The notes under the pieces are model-generated. The model did no database searches and was not told the origin of the DNA. It saw nothing but the letters and a program-made list of their open reading frames with translations. Below, piece after piece: positions 27,160 through 35,672 of a stretch of 64,000 bases of DNA (the first letter of the stretch is position 1; every line of letters starts with the position of its first letter). A program made the translations under genes and the position numbers. Origin of the DNA: Cyclobacteriaceae bacterium (GTDB taxonomy: Bacteria; Bacteroidota; Bacteroidia; Cytophagales; Cyclobacteriaceae); the NCBI GenBank assembly GCA_016787605.1, contig JAEUUE010000140.1, positions 59,592 through 123,591 of the forward strand, written 5' to 3'.

Positions 27160-28602
27160 ATGAAGAGCTACCGCGAACTCATTGAACAGACTTTCGAGTT
27201 TCCTCAGGAAGAGTTCAAAGTGTGGGAACACGAACTGTTGTTCAATGATGTGCCTTTGATGGACATCATCAAAGAATACGGCACCCCGCTCAAGCTCACC
27301 TACCTCCCCCGCATCAGCGAAAATATCCGGTTTGTCCAGGCGACGTTCAACAACGCCATGGAACGGTTCAAGTACAACGCCAAGTACACGTATTGCTACT
27401 GCACCAAGTCCTCCCATTTTTCCTTTGTGCTCGAAGAAGCCCTGAAGAACAACGTGCATATCGAGACCAGTTCGGGCTTTGATATCAATATCGTTCGTTC
27501 CCTCTATGAGCGCGGCCGCATCACCAAGGACACCTTCGTGGTCTGCAACGGGTTCAAGATGCCGGCTTATACCGACAACATTTCCAGCCTGATCAACGAC
27601 GGGTTTCACAACTGCATCCCCCTGCTGGACACGCTCGGCGAGATTGATGTCTACGAGGCTAAAGTGAACGTTCCCTACAACGTCGGGATCCGGGTAGCTT
27701 CGGACGAAGAACCCAAGTTCGAGTTTTACACCTCCCGCCTGGGGATCCGGTACAGCGACATCGTCCCACTCTACAAGGAGAAGATTGCCACCAGCCCCAA
27801 GGCGCGGCTCAAGATGCTCCACTTTTTCATCAACACCGGGATTAAAGACACCGCCTACTACTGGAGTGAACTGAGCCGGTTTATATTTAAGTATTGTGAG
27901 CTGCGAAAGATCTGCGACACCCTCGATTCCATCGACATTGGCGGAGGGTTTCCGATCAAGACCTCCCTCACTTTCTCCTACGACTACAAGTACATGATCG
28001 AGCAGATCGTGGAAAACATCAAGTGGATCTGCGACAAGAACAACGTTCCGGTGCCGAACATCTTTACCGAGTTTGGAAGTTTCACCGTCGGCGAGAGCGG
28101 CGCCATCCTCTATTCGGTGGTCGACCAGAAGCTGCAGAACGACAAGGAACTCTGGTACATGATCGACGGGTCGTTCATCACCCAGATGCCCGATGCCTGG
28201 GGGCTCAATCAGAAGTACATCCTGCTCGCCCTCAACAAATGGGACGATCCGTATCACAAAGTCAATCTTGGCGGGCTCACCTGCGACAGCATGGACTACT
28301 ACAACTCAGAAGCCCATATCGGCGAGGTGTTCCTGCCCATGATCAACGATGAAGAGCGCCTCTACATCGGGTTCTTCCATACCGGCGCCTACCAGGAGTC
28401 GCTCGGCGGCTACGGCGGCATCCAGCATTGCCTGGTTCCGGCTCCAAAGCATGTGCTGGTTTCCCGTAATGAAGACGGAGAAATCACTACGAGGCTGTTC
28501 GCCCCCGAACAGAGTTCCGAGAGCATGATGCGCGTCCTGGGCTATTCCAACGGAACCCCCGTGGAAGAAGCCAAAGTCGAAAGCCTGAAGAATAAACTAT
28601 AG
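27160..28602 (+). CDS. speA: Arginine decarboxylase, alanine-racemase-fold type
   Basis: 480 residues from the ATG at 27160; the frame extends 54 codons upstream through the palindrome at 27000, which is clearly non-coding. PLP-dependent fold-III decarboxylase with Lys83 in YCYCTKSSHF as the likely Schiff-base lysine, SIDIGGGFP for phosphate binding and FTEFGSF. Known enzymes convert arginine to agmatine. It is shorter than the roughly 630-residue E. coli SpeA, as I recall for Bacteroidota homologues, so substrate identity is a family inference. The divergent ureohydrolase-family gene and the deoxyhypusine-synthase-like gene make a polyamine locus. A short hairpin follows the stop. Confidence 0.85.
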   Translation: MKSYRELIEQTFEFPQEEFKVWEHELLFNDVPLMDIIKEYGTPLKLTYLPRISENIRFVQATFNNAMERFKYNAKYTYCYCTKSSHFSFVLEEALKNNVHIETSSGFDINIVRSLYERGRITKDTFVVCNGFKMPAYTDNISSLINDGFHNCIPLLDTLGEIDVYEAKVNVPYNVGIRVASDEEPKFEFYTSRLGIRYSDIVPLYKEKIATSPKARLKMLHFFINTGIKDTAYYWSELSRFIFKYCELRKICDTLDSIDIGGGFPIKTSLTFSYDYKYMIEQIVENIKWICDKNNVPVPNIFTEFGSFTVGESGAILYSVVDQKLQNDKELWYMIDGSFITQMPDAWGLNQKYILLALNKWDDPYHKVNLGGLTCDSMDYYNSEAHIGEVFLPMINDEERLYIGFFHTGAYQESLGGYGGIQHCLVPAPKHVLVSRNEDGEITTRLFAPEQSSESMMRVLGYSNGTPVEEAKVESLKNKL

Positions 28603-28619
28603 ACTGACTTCACTCAGTC
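28602..28619. terminator. Short hairpin between convergent genes
   Basis: GACTGA (28602-28607) and TCAGTC (28614-28619) pair around CTTCAC, beginning in the decarboxylase stop codon. The 6-bp stem is weak. Its place between two convergent genes suggests a bidirectional terminator. Confidence 0.3.
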
Positions 28620-28631
28620 CGTACCACTGAC

Positions 28632-29453
28632 TCAATAGGGAGAGAATTTGGTCTCCTTGAATCCGGCCGGGATCTTGAAATCGGCGTCGTTCAGTTTTTC
28701 CCGCTTCATCTCCGCCACTTCCATCACCATGTTTCCCTGGGGGGAAGCCACTTCGATCTTCAGCGGAACGCCCTGGACCTTTTCAGAAAACATGGGCTGA
28801 CCCTGCGCCGAACGCTGGCGGGAAAGAGCCTTCATGTCCAGGTCCTTGATCTCGGTGGTTGTCCACATCACTTGTTTCATGGTCTGGCCCTGGCTTGTCA
28901 TCTCTACGATGTACTTCTGACAGGTATAGCCAAGGATCTTTGCGGTTTCAGGGGCCCGGGTAACACTCACTTCGGGGGTCTCTCCCGAGGAGCCTTCCGG
29001 CATTTTGGAAAAGGTCTTGGCTTCCCGGTTGATACGCATCGGCGGCTGGCCTTCCGCAAAAAGCATTTCCATGCCATTGGCCATTCCTCCCTCCATAATC
29101 GTGATCATGTTTGCACCCTTTACTTTCAGGATCATGCCCTTCGGCATCATGTCATTCGTGCCCGCCGCGCTGCCACCCCGGGCTGACTTCATGGCCTGTT
29201 CCATGGCTGCCTTCATCTGCGGATTTTGCTCCATCATCTTCTTCATCTGCGGGTCATTCATCTTCTCCTCCATCTCTTTGATCTGCGCTTGGGTCTCCGG
29301 GTCATTGAGCTGCTGTTGCGCCTGAGCCATTTGCGCCTTCATCTGCGGGTCGGTGATTTCCATAGACATCGTCCAACGGACGGTACCTTCAAAGGATTGT
29401 GCCTGGGCACCCAGGGAGACCAGGGCCACAAAAAGGGTGATTAATTTTTTCAT
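28632..29453 (-). CDS. Secreted DUF4412-like protein, Met/Gln-rich
   Basis: 273 residues with a signal peptide ending GAQAQ. The segment SFEGTVRWTMSM, a central strand-rich part and the ending DADFKIPAGFKE fit DUF4412-type exported proteins of Bacteroidota. Residues about 35-95 are an unusual helical insert with repeated DPQMK, NPQMK and MEQAM units containing many methionines and glutamines, probably a coiled coil or Met-rich metal-contact region (inference). No catalytic residues are seen. It is convergent with arginine decarboxylase and divergent from the EF-G-like gene. Function unknown. Confidence 0.7.
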   Translation of the reverse strand: MKKLITLFVALVSLGAQAQSFEGTVRWTMSMEITDPQMKAQMAQAQQQLNDPETQAQIKEMEEKMNDPQMKKMMEQNPQMKAAMEQAMKSARGGSAAGTNDMMPKGMILKVKGANMITIMEGGMANGMEMLFAEGQPPMRINREAKTFSKMPEGSSGETPEVSVTRAPETAKILGYTCQKYIVEMTSQGQTMKQVMWTTTEIKDLDMKALSRQRSAQGQPMFSEKVQGVPLKIEVASPQGNMVMEVAEMKREKLNDADFKIPAGFKETKFSPY

Positions 29454-29622
29454 GGATTAGGGCGCCGGGGAATAGAAAAACCGGCTTACCAATGTCAAAT
29501 ATCTTCTTTTTGACCGGCCGGAGCAAGATTAGTTCCAGCCCTGTCTTTTCTCACTTTGACATGTCGCGACTTTTCTTAACTTCATTTCATACAAATTTTC
29601 ATCCCGTCAAAACCCTACCATT

Positions 29623-31755
29623 ATGAAGATATACGACGACAAGCACATCAAGAACATTGCGCTGCTTGGCGCACCCAAGTCGGGAAAGACCCTCCTGGCG
29701 GAGGATATGCTGTTTGAAGCAGGCATCATCCACCGCCGGGGCACCATCGAAGGCAAAAACACCGTGTCTGACTACCATGAAATCGAGCAGGAACGCGGCA
29801 ACTCCGTTTTCGCCACCAGCCTCCACACCGAATGGAGGGACTACAAAATCAACATCATCGATACGCCGGGATTTGACGACTTCGCCGGGGAAATGATCTC
29901 CTCCCTGCGCGTGGCCGACACCTGCGTGATGGTGATCAACGCCCAGCACGGTGTCGAAGTGGGCACCGAACTGACCTGGAATTACGCGGACCAATTCCGG
30001 AAGCCCGTCATCTTCGCCATTAACCAGGTCGATCATCCGAAATCGGACTTTGATCAAGCCCTGGCCTCCCTGAAAGAAAGGTTCGGCGCCGCCGTTACCC
30101 AGATGCAATACCCGCTCAACCAGGGTGAAGGATTCAACGCCATCATCGATCTGCTCAAGATGGTGATGTACAAGTTTCCGGCCGAAGGCGGCAAACCTGA
30201 AAAACTGCCCATACCCGATTCTGAAAAAGATAAAGCCAACCAACTGCACAACGCCCTGGTAGAAAAGGCCGCTGAAAACGACGAGAAACTCATGGAGCGC
30301 TATTTCGCCAATGGTACGCTCGACGAAGACGAAATGCGCGAGGGACTGAAGCTCGGGATGATTCACCATGACGTCTTCCCCGTCTTCTGCATGAGCGCAA
30401 AAAAGAACATGGGCAGCGGCCGCATGATGGGATTCATCGACAACGTGGCTCCCATGCCGAGGGAAGCCAAGCCGGAGGTTACCACCGAAGGCAAGGAAGT
30501 CGCTTACGACCCGAACGGTCCCACGATCCTCTTCATCTTCAAATCCCACCTCGAGCCCAACCTGGGAAAAATCTCCTTCTTTAAGGTGATCTCGGGTACG
30601 GTAACCCAGGCCAGCGAACTGGTCAATACCAACACCGGCGCATCCGAACGATTCAACCAGCTGTTCATCATGGACGGCAAGACAAGACAACCGGTGGAAA
30701 AACTCGTGGCCGGCGACATCGGTGCCACGCTGAAACTGAAAAATACCTTCACCAACCAGACGCTTGCCGAGAAAGGCAAGGAAGTGACCATTCAGCCCAT
30801 CGCCTACCCGGAACCCCGGATCCGTACGGCGGTGGTGGCCAAGAGCAAAAACGACGATGAAAAAATCGGAGAAGTACTGGGCAAGATTCACCAGGAAGAC
30901 CCGACGCTTGACGTCGCCTACTCACGCGAATTGAAACAACTGATTATTTCCGGGCAGGGTGAACTTCACCTGATGGTCTGCAAGTGGTTCCTGGAAAAGA
31001 TGTACAACCTGCATGTCGATTTCGTAACGCCCAAGATCTCTTACCGCGAAACCATCCGCAAGGCGGCGACGGCCAGCTACCGGCACAAGAAGCAATCGGG
31101 CGGCGCCGGACAGTTCGGCGAAGTGCATCTCAAGGTGGAACCCTATCACGAAGGGATGCCGGAACCTACGGAATACAGCGTCCGCGGGAAGGAATTCATC
31201 GACCTCGAATGGGGCGGCAAACTGGCCTTCTACAACTGCATCGTCGGCGGCGTAATCGACACCCGCTTTATCCCGTCCATCCTCAAAGGGGTGATGGCCA
31301 AGATGGAAGAAGGACCCATCACCGGTTCGTACGTGCGCGACGTTCGCGTGTGCGTTTACGACGGCAAGATGCACCCTGTCGACAGCAACGACATCTCGTT
31401 CAAGATCGCGGGCATGATGGCCTTCAAAGACGCCTTCATGCAGGCTCAACCCCAGCTGCTTGAACCCATCTACGACCTGGAGGTGATGGTTCCCGAAGAG
31501 GTCGTGGGCGACGTGATGGGCGATCTGCAAACCCGACGCTCCCTCATCATGGGTATCGACACGAAAGGACATTACCAGGTGATCAAGGCCCGCACCCCGC
31601 TGGCCGAACTTGACCGGTACTCCACCACCCTTCGCTCCATCAGCCAGGGTCGAGGCTCATTCTCGCAGAAATTTGCCGAGTTTGTGCCTGTGCCCATGGA
31701 ACTCCAGAACAAGCTGGCGAAGGAGACGAAGGTTAGTGAACTGGAATTGGCTTAG
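29623..31755 (+). CDS. EF-G paralogue (EF-G2 type) with altered GTPase motifs
   Basis: 710 residues with all EF-G domains I-V. The P-loop GAPKSGKT (16-23) is kept. The switch-I position that is RGIT in EF-G reads RGNS (58-61). The G3 motif reads DTPGFDDF instead of DTPGHVDF, so catalytic His is Phe84. The G4 motif is NQVD (134-137) instead of NKxD. These changes match the Bacteroides EF-G2 paralogue, reported to support translocation without GTP hydrolysis and to matter under nutrient limitation. It acts on the ribosome. It is not near str-operon genes, so it is not the housekeeping fusA. A family A inverted repeat follows the stop. Confidence 0.88.
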   Translation: MKIYDDKHIKNIALLGAPKSGKTLLAEDMLFEAGIIHRRGTIEGKNTVSDYHEIEQERGNSVFATSLHTEWRDYKINIIDTPGFDDFAGEMISSLRVADTCVMVINAQHGVEVGTELTWNYADQFRKPVIFAINQVDHPKSDFDQALASLKERFGAAVTQMQYPLNQGEGFNAIIDLLKMVMYKFPAEGGKPEKLPIPDSEKDKANQLHNALVEKAAENDEKLMERYFANGTLDEDEMREGLKLGMIHHDVFPVFCMSAKKNMGSGRMMGFIDNVAPMPREAKPEVTTEGKEVAYDPNGPTILFIFKSHLEPNLGKISFFKVISGTVTQASELVNTNTGASERFNQLFIMDGKTRQPVEKLVAGDIGATLKLKNTFTNQTLAEKGKEVTIQPIAYPEPRIRTAVVAKSKNDDEKIGEVLGKIHQEDPTLDVAYSRELKQLIISGQGELHLMVCKWFLEKMYNLHVDFVTPKISYRETIRKAATASYRHKKQSGGAGQFGEVHLKVEPYHEGMPEPTEYSVRGKEFIDLEWGGKLAFYNCIVGGVIDTRFIPSILKGVMAKMEEGPITGSYVRDVRVCVYDGKMHPVDSNDISFKIAGMMAFKDAFMQAQPQLLEPIYDLEVMVPEEVVGDVMGDLQTRRSLIMGIDTKGHYQVIKARTPLAELDRYSTTLRSISQGRGSFSQKFAEFVPVPMELQNKLAKETKVSELELA

Positions 31756-31764
31756 TGGTTGTTG

Positions 31765-31821
31765 CCACGAATTGCACGAATTCACACGAATCAATTAGTG
31801 GTCCATTCGTGTAATTCGTGG
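31765..31821. repeat. Family A inverted repeat (CACGAATT arms)
   Basis: The left arm 31765-31791 has CACGAATT/CACGAAT units; the right arm 31805-31821 is its complement (ATTCGTGTAATTCGTGG), around a short spacer. About 17 bp can pair with one mismatch. It separates the convergent EF-G2 and HAD phosphatase genes and may serve as their shared terminator. Same family as bases 1-29. Confidence 0.65.
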
Positions 31822-32337
31822 CTACTTGTATTTCAGCATGAGTTGTGCCGCCTCCAGCAGGCTGTGCACTTTAAAATCACCCCGGTGCTCTTCCTCCACC
31901 TCGTCGCCGATCTGAATGGTGCGGATGCCTAACGACCTTGCGGGGATCAGGTCGCGGCTGCGGTCGCCTACCATCCAGGACTGATCGGCGTCAATACCAA
32001 ACCGGGCGATAGCCTTCTCAAACATCAGGGTGCCCGGTTTCGTCAGGAGTGACGCATGAAGGGTACGGTGGTAGGGTGAGAAATAGAAGTGATCGATGGC
32101 TCCGTCGCAAACCTGCTGCAGGTACGCGTGACACTCCTTCATCTGGTCGATGGTGTAAATACCCTTGTCGATTCCCGATTGGTTGGTCACGACCACGAGC
32201 AGGTAGCCCGCCTTTTTGAGCATCGACAACGCCTCGACAACCCCGGGAAGAATTTCAAAATTTTCAATGGTGTACGTGTAGTTTGGATTGTCCTTGTTGA
32301 GGACACCGTCCCGGTCGAGAAAAACGCATCGGCTCAT
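31822..32337 (-). CDS. HAD-IIIA phosphatase, GmhB-like
   Basis: 171 residues. HAD motifs: FLDRDGVLN (nucleophile and acid Asp), VVTNQSG, Lys in TKPGTLM and MVGDRSRD. This matches D-glycero-D-manno-heptose-1,7-bisphosphate 7-phosphatase and histidinol-phosphate phosphatase relatives. The zinc-binding cysteines common in GmhB are absent: the loop reads FSPYHRTLHAS with no Cys. The substrate is therefore open; a sugar bisphosphate for envelope glycans is likely. Divergent from the glycosyltransferase gene with a 51-base gap. Confidence 0.82.
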   Translation of the reverse strand: MSRCVFLDRDGVLNKDNPNYTYTIENFEILPGVVEALSMLKKAGYLLVVVTNQSGIDKGIYTIDQMKECHAYLQQVCDGAIDHFYFSPYHRTLHASLLTKPGTLMFEKAIARFGIDADQSWMVGDRSRDLIPARSLGIRTIQIGDEVEEEHRGDFKVHSLLEAAQLMLKYK

Positions 32338-32362
32338 GCCCCAAATATCACCCCTTTTTCGC

Positions 32363-32370
32363 TAAGTTTG
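32363..32370 (+). promoter_or_regulatory. Candidate -7 box TAAGTTTG
   Basis: TAAGTTTG matches TAnnTTTG and ends 18 bases before the GTG start of the glycosyltransferase, inside the 51-base divergent gap. It makes the in-frame TTG at 32368 an unlikely start. No good -33 element is seen. Confidence 0.35.
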
Positions 32371-32388
32371 TTTTTCCGCCACACGTCC

Positions 32389-33129
32389 GTGACCCGCGCG
32401 CTTGTCATCACCCCCACCTACAACGAGATCGAGAACATCGACGCGATCATCGAAGCGGTTTTTGCGCAGCCGACACCCTTCCACATGCTCATCGTGGACG
32501 ACGGTTCACCGGACGGGACGGCCGAGGCAGTCAAACGCCACCAGGCCCGTTACAACCAGGGGGAAACGCGCCTCCACCTCCTCGAACGAAAAGGCAAACT
32601 TGGCTTGGGCACGGCCTATATCGAAGGCTTTCGCTTCGGGCTCCGGGAAGGCTATGATTTCTTCCTTGAAATGGATGCGGACTTCTCCCATGATCCGAAA
32701 GATTTAAACCGTCTCCTGGCCGCCTGTGTCACCGACGGCGCCGACCTCTCCATCGGCTCCCGCTACGTCACCGGCGTCAACGTCGTCAACTGGCCCATGG
32801 GCCGTGTACTGATGTCCTACTGCGCCAGCATGTATGTACGGTTTATCACCGGGATGAAGATCCAGGACACCACGGCCGGCTTCGTATGCTACCGCCGCAC
32901 AGTACTGGAGACCATCAACCTGGACAAGATTCACTTCGTCGGCTATGCCTTCCAGATCGAAATGAAGTTTACGGCCTGGAAGTTCGGCTTCAAGCTGGTC
33001 GAGGTCCCCATCATCTTCACCGACCGGACACGGGGGCAGTCAAAGATGTCCACGCGCATTTTTCGGGAAGCTTTTCTGGGCGTGATTCAAATGAAGGTGT
33101 GGAGCTGGTTTCGCACGTATAGCCGTTGA
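32389..33129 (+). CDS. Polyprenol-phosphate mannosyltransferase-like GT2 (DPM1-like)
   Basis: 246 residues with a GTG start at 32389; the frame is open 300 bases upstream but overlaps the divergent HAD gene. GT-A glycosyltransferase features: ITPTYNEIENI, VDDGSPDGTA, EMDADFSHDP (the DxD metal site) and late DRTRGQSKMS. This pattern is that of dolichyl/polyprenyl-phosphate mannose synthase without a C-terminal membrane region. It likely transfers a hexose from a nucleotide sugar to a polyprenyl phosphate at the inner membrane for envelope glycan assembly. Followed by a perfect 27-base palindrome. Confidence 0.86.
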   Translation: MTRALVITPTYNEIENIDAIIEAVFAQPTPFHMLIVDDGSPDGTAEAVKRHQARYNQGETRLHLLERKGKLGLGTAYIEGFRFGLREGYDFFLEMDADFSHDPKDLNRLLAACVTDGADLSIGSRYVTGVNVVNWPMGRVLMSYCASMYVRFITGMKIQDTTAGFVCYRRTVLETINLDKIHFVGYAFQIEMKFTAWKFGFKLVEVPIIFTDRTRGQSKMSTRIFREAFLGVIQMKVWSWFRTYSR

Positions 33130-33159
33130 AATTTCCCCTCCGAACCAACATCGCCATAT

Positions 33160-33186
33160 TGTCCTACACCTGTCAGGTGTAGGACA
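33160..33186. repeat. 27-base perfect palindrome (terminator or REP-like)
   Basis: GTCCTACACCTG (33161-33172) and CAGGTGTAGGAC (33174-33185) flank a single central T; with the outer T and A the arms are 13 bp. It lies 30 bases after the glycosyltransferase stop in a convergent gap, where it could terminate transcription. No coding or tRNA is seen in the rest of 33130-33259. Confidence 0.6.
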
Positions 33187-33259
33187 CCGAAAGGGACGCA
33201 TCTGGGAAACCAGAATCACTTTATCATGAAAACCATCAGGCCGGCCATTTTGACTTTTT

Positions 33260-34480
33260 TTAGTCAAACCGTATCGCCTTGATGGGAGCGATCCGGGAAA
33301 TGATAGCAGTAGGCACCCAGAGGACGAGCGTGACGACAACAAAGATCAGGACGTTCAACGAGAGAACCATCGTCCAATCCCAGGCGATGGGTACGTAGCT
33401 CATGTAGTAGTCGCGGGGATTCAGGCCGATGATCTTGAAGCGATCCTGCAGGAAGCACAATCCAAGACCCAGCGCATTGCCCAGGAGAAGACCGCGGACA
33501 ATCAGGTTAACACCCTGGTAGACGAAGATGGAACGGATGGTTCGCTCCGTACTACCCATAGCCTTCAGCATACCGATCATAGTAGTCCGCTCCATCACCA
33601 GGATCAGCACCACCGAGATCATATTCACGCACACGACGATGAGGATAACGCCCAGCAGGATATTGACCTGCCGGCTCACAAGACCCAGCCACTCGAAGAC
33701 CTGGATATACTTGTCGCTGACTTTCTCCACCAGCAAATCAAAATCCATGGATTCGCCGATCTGGTTATAGGTTTCGTCGACGCGATTCAAATCGTTGACA
33801 AAGACTTCCAGGCCCCCGGCGATACTGTCCGGCCAGTCGTTCAGTCGCTGGATCAACCGCAAATCGCCCAGGATAAACTTATTGTCGAAATAGTCGGACA
33901 GGTTCGTTTCATAGATGCCCGAAACCGTCAGGCGCCGGAAGCGGGGCGGGTCCTGGAAGAAGTGTACCGTGATCTGGTCACCCGTTTTGATCCTCAGTTT
34001 GTTGGCGATCACCTTGCTCACCACGACCTCGCGGGAGTACCCGCTGTCAGGGAAGGACAAGAAGCGACCTTCGATGAGATTCTGAGCAAAGGCCTGCTGG
34101 TCGAACGTGCGGCCCACGCCCTTGATGACGATACCCAGCACGTCACCCTCGCCTTTGATAAGTCCGGTCTTGTGGCTGAATTCCTGCACATGCCGCACAT
34201 TGGGATAACCGGAAGGGTCGCGGAAGAGCGGCACGTTGATGTCGATGGGCTGCTCCTCCATCGAATTGCTCAACGTGAGCTTGGTGACGAGGATATTGGC
34301 ACTAAAACTGTAGACCCTGTTCTTGACGGTTGACTGGAACCCTTCCATGATCAGGAAGGCCACGATCGACGCCGCCAGCCCGATCGAAAGTGTGGCGATG
34401 GCAATGGTGTAGATCGCCGAGGCCAGACCCGACCGGTGGCCGGTGCTGATTCGCTTCGCGAGGAAGTAGGAAAGGTTCAA
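33260..34480 (-). CDS. LolC/LolE-like FtsX-family ABC transporter permease
   Basis: 406 residues from a TTG start at 34480 (MNLSYFLAKRIS), the family-typical N-terminus. The longer frame to 34591 overlaps the divergent NamZ gene, and no ATG or GTG suits. One membrane segment lies near 25-45 and a periplasmic domain follows to about 270. Three more membrane segments lie in the last third, with the FtsX signature EWLGLVSRQVNILLG and TMIGMLKAMGSTE. Such permeases work with a LolD-type ATPase to extract lipoproteins from the inner membrane. No lolD is adjacent. TTG is an uncommon start; expression may be modest. Confidence 0.85.
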   Translation of the reverse strand: MNLSYFLAKRISTGHRSGLASAIYTIAIATLSIGLAASIVAFLIMEGFQSTVKNRVYSFSANILVTKLTLSNSMEEQPIDINVPLFRDPSGYPNVRHVQEFSHKTGLIKGEGDVLGIVIKGVGRTFDQQAFAQNLIEGRFLSFPDSGYSREVVVSKVIANKLRIKTGDQITVHFFQDPPRFRRLTVSGIYETNLSDYFDNKFILGDLRLIQRLNDWPDSIAGGLEVFVNDLNRVDETYNQIGESMDFDLLVEKVSDKYIQVFEWLGLVSRQVNILLGVILIVVCVNMISVVLILVMERTTMIGMLKAMGSTERTIRSIFVYQGVNLIVRGLLLGNALGLGLCFLQDRFKIIGLNPRDYYMSYVPIAWDWTMVLSLNVLIFVVVTLVLWVPTAIISRIAPIKAIRFD

Positions 34481-34520
34481 GATTGCCGTAATTTTGACGT
34501 GGCCCCGTAAAGAACGTAAA

Positions 34521-35666
34521 ATGAAAAGACTTTTTCTCCTCGTCGTCCTTCTGTCGAGCAGCGCCTGCGGACAAGTCGATCGCCTCGTCATCGGGGCCGA
34601 TCAACTGGATGTCCTTTTGCCCAAACTGGCCGGCAAGCGGGTGGCGCTCATGGTCAACCACACGGCCCTGGTGGGAAAGCGTCATCTCGCCGATACCCTG
34701 AAAGCCCGGGGGGTAAACCTGGTCAAGATTTTCGGCCCTGAACATGGCTTCCGGGGCACCGCGGATGCCGGTGAAGAAATCAAGGACGGCATCGATACGC
34801 GCACCGGGATACCGGTCGTGTCGCTTTATGGAAAAAATTACAAGGCCACACCCGAGCAAATTACCGATGTGGACATCGTCGTTTTCGACATCCAGGATGT
34901 CGGCGCCAGGTTCTTCACCTACATCAGTTCGCTGCACTACCTGATGGAAACCTGTGCGGAAAACAGCAAGAAACTGATCGTGCTCGATCGGCCTAATCCC
35001 AATGGCGGGTACGTGGATGGTCCTGTCCGCACCCCGGAACAAAAATCATTCGTAGGCATGCATCCCATCCCCATAGCGCACGGCATGACCATCGGCGAAT
35101 ATGCCCGGATGATCAACGGCGAAGGCTGGCTCGCCGACCGTCGGACCTGCGACCTGGAAGTCATTGCCATGAAGGGATGGAAGCACGGCGATCGGCTTCC
35201 GGTAGGCGCGAAGCCGTCCCCCAACCTCCCCAACGATCACGCCATCGGGATGTACCCTTCCACCTGCCTTTTCGAAGGAACGGCACTCAGCATCGGGCGC
35301 GGTACCCAAAATCCTTTTGAAGTCACCGGCCATCCCGATCTCAAGGGTCAGCCCTATGCATTCACACCGGTAGCTATCGATGGCATGGATAAGAATCCCA
35401 AACTGAAGGATCAGCTATGCTTCGGACTGGACATGCGGAAGGAGCCCATTCCGGAGGGCGTAACCTTGAAATACCTGATCGCGATGTACCAGGCTTTCCC
35501 TGACAAGGACAAATTCTTCATTCCGTATTTTGACAAATTGGCCGGGACCACCAAGCTGAAGGAACAAATTCGCAGCGGGTTATCGGAAGAGGAGATCAAG
35601 AAGAGCTGGAAACCTGAGCTGGAGGCCTTCAAGGCGATCCGCGGCAAGTACCTGTTGTACCCCTAG
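34521..35666 (+). CDS. namZ: Exo-beta-N-acetylmuramidase NamZ-like (DUF1343) lipoprotein
   Basis: 381 residues from the ATG at 34521. The signal peptide ends SSSAC, so Cys at about 19 is probably lipidated. The DUF1343 pattern is clear: GKRVALMVNHTAL, FGPEHGFRG, VSLYGKNYKAT, DIQDVGARFFTY, LDRPNPNGG and GRGTQNPFE. Characterised members, called NamZ, remove terminal N-acetylmuramic acid from peptidoglycan fragments, so a wall-recycling role outside the inner membrane is likely. Seven bases separate it from nth, giving a probable two-gene unit. Divergent from the permease gene, with a shared short upstream region. Confidence 0.88.
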   Translation: MKRLFLLVVLLSSSACGQVDRLVIGADQLDVLLPKLAGKRVALMVNHTALVGKRHLADTLKARGVNLVKIFGPEHGFRGTADAGEEIKDGIDTRTGIPVVSLYGKNYKATPEQITDVDIVVFDIQDVGARFFTYISSLHYLMETCAENSKKLIVLDRPNPNGGYVDGPVRTPEQKSFVGMHPIPIAHGMTIGEYARMINGEGWLADRRTCDLEVIAMKGWKHGDRLPVGAKPSPNLPNDHAIGMYPSTCLFEGTALSIGRGTQNPFEVTGHPDLKGQPYAFTPVAIDGMDKNPKLKDQLCFGLDMRKEPIPEGVTLKYLIAMYQAFPDKDKFFIPYFDKLAGTTKLKEQIRSGLSEEEIKKSWKPELEAFKAIRGKYLLYP

Positions 35667-35672
35667 GTTGCC

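Noticed and set aside
29623-31755. Housekeeping elongation factor G (fusA)
   Set aside because: The altered G3 (His to Phe), switch I and G4 motifs and the lack of str-operon neighbours point to the EF-G2 paralogue.
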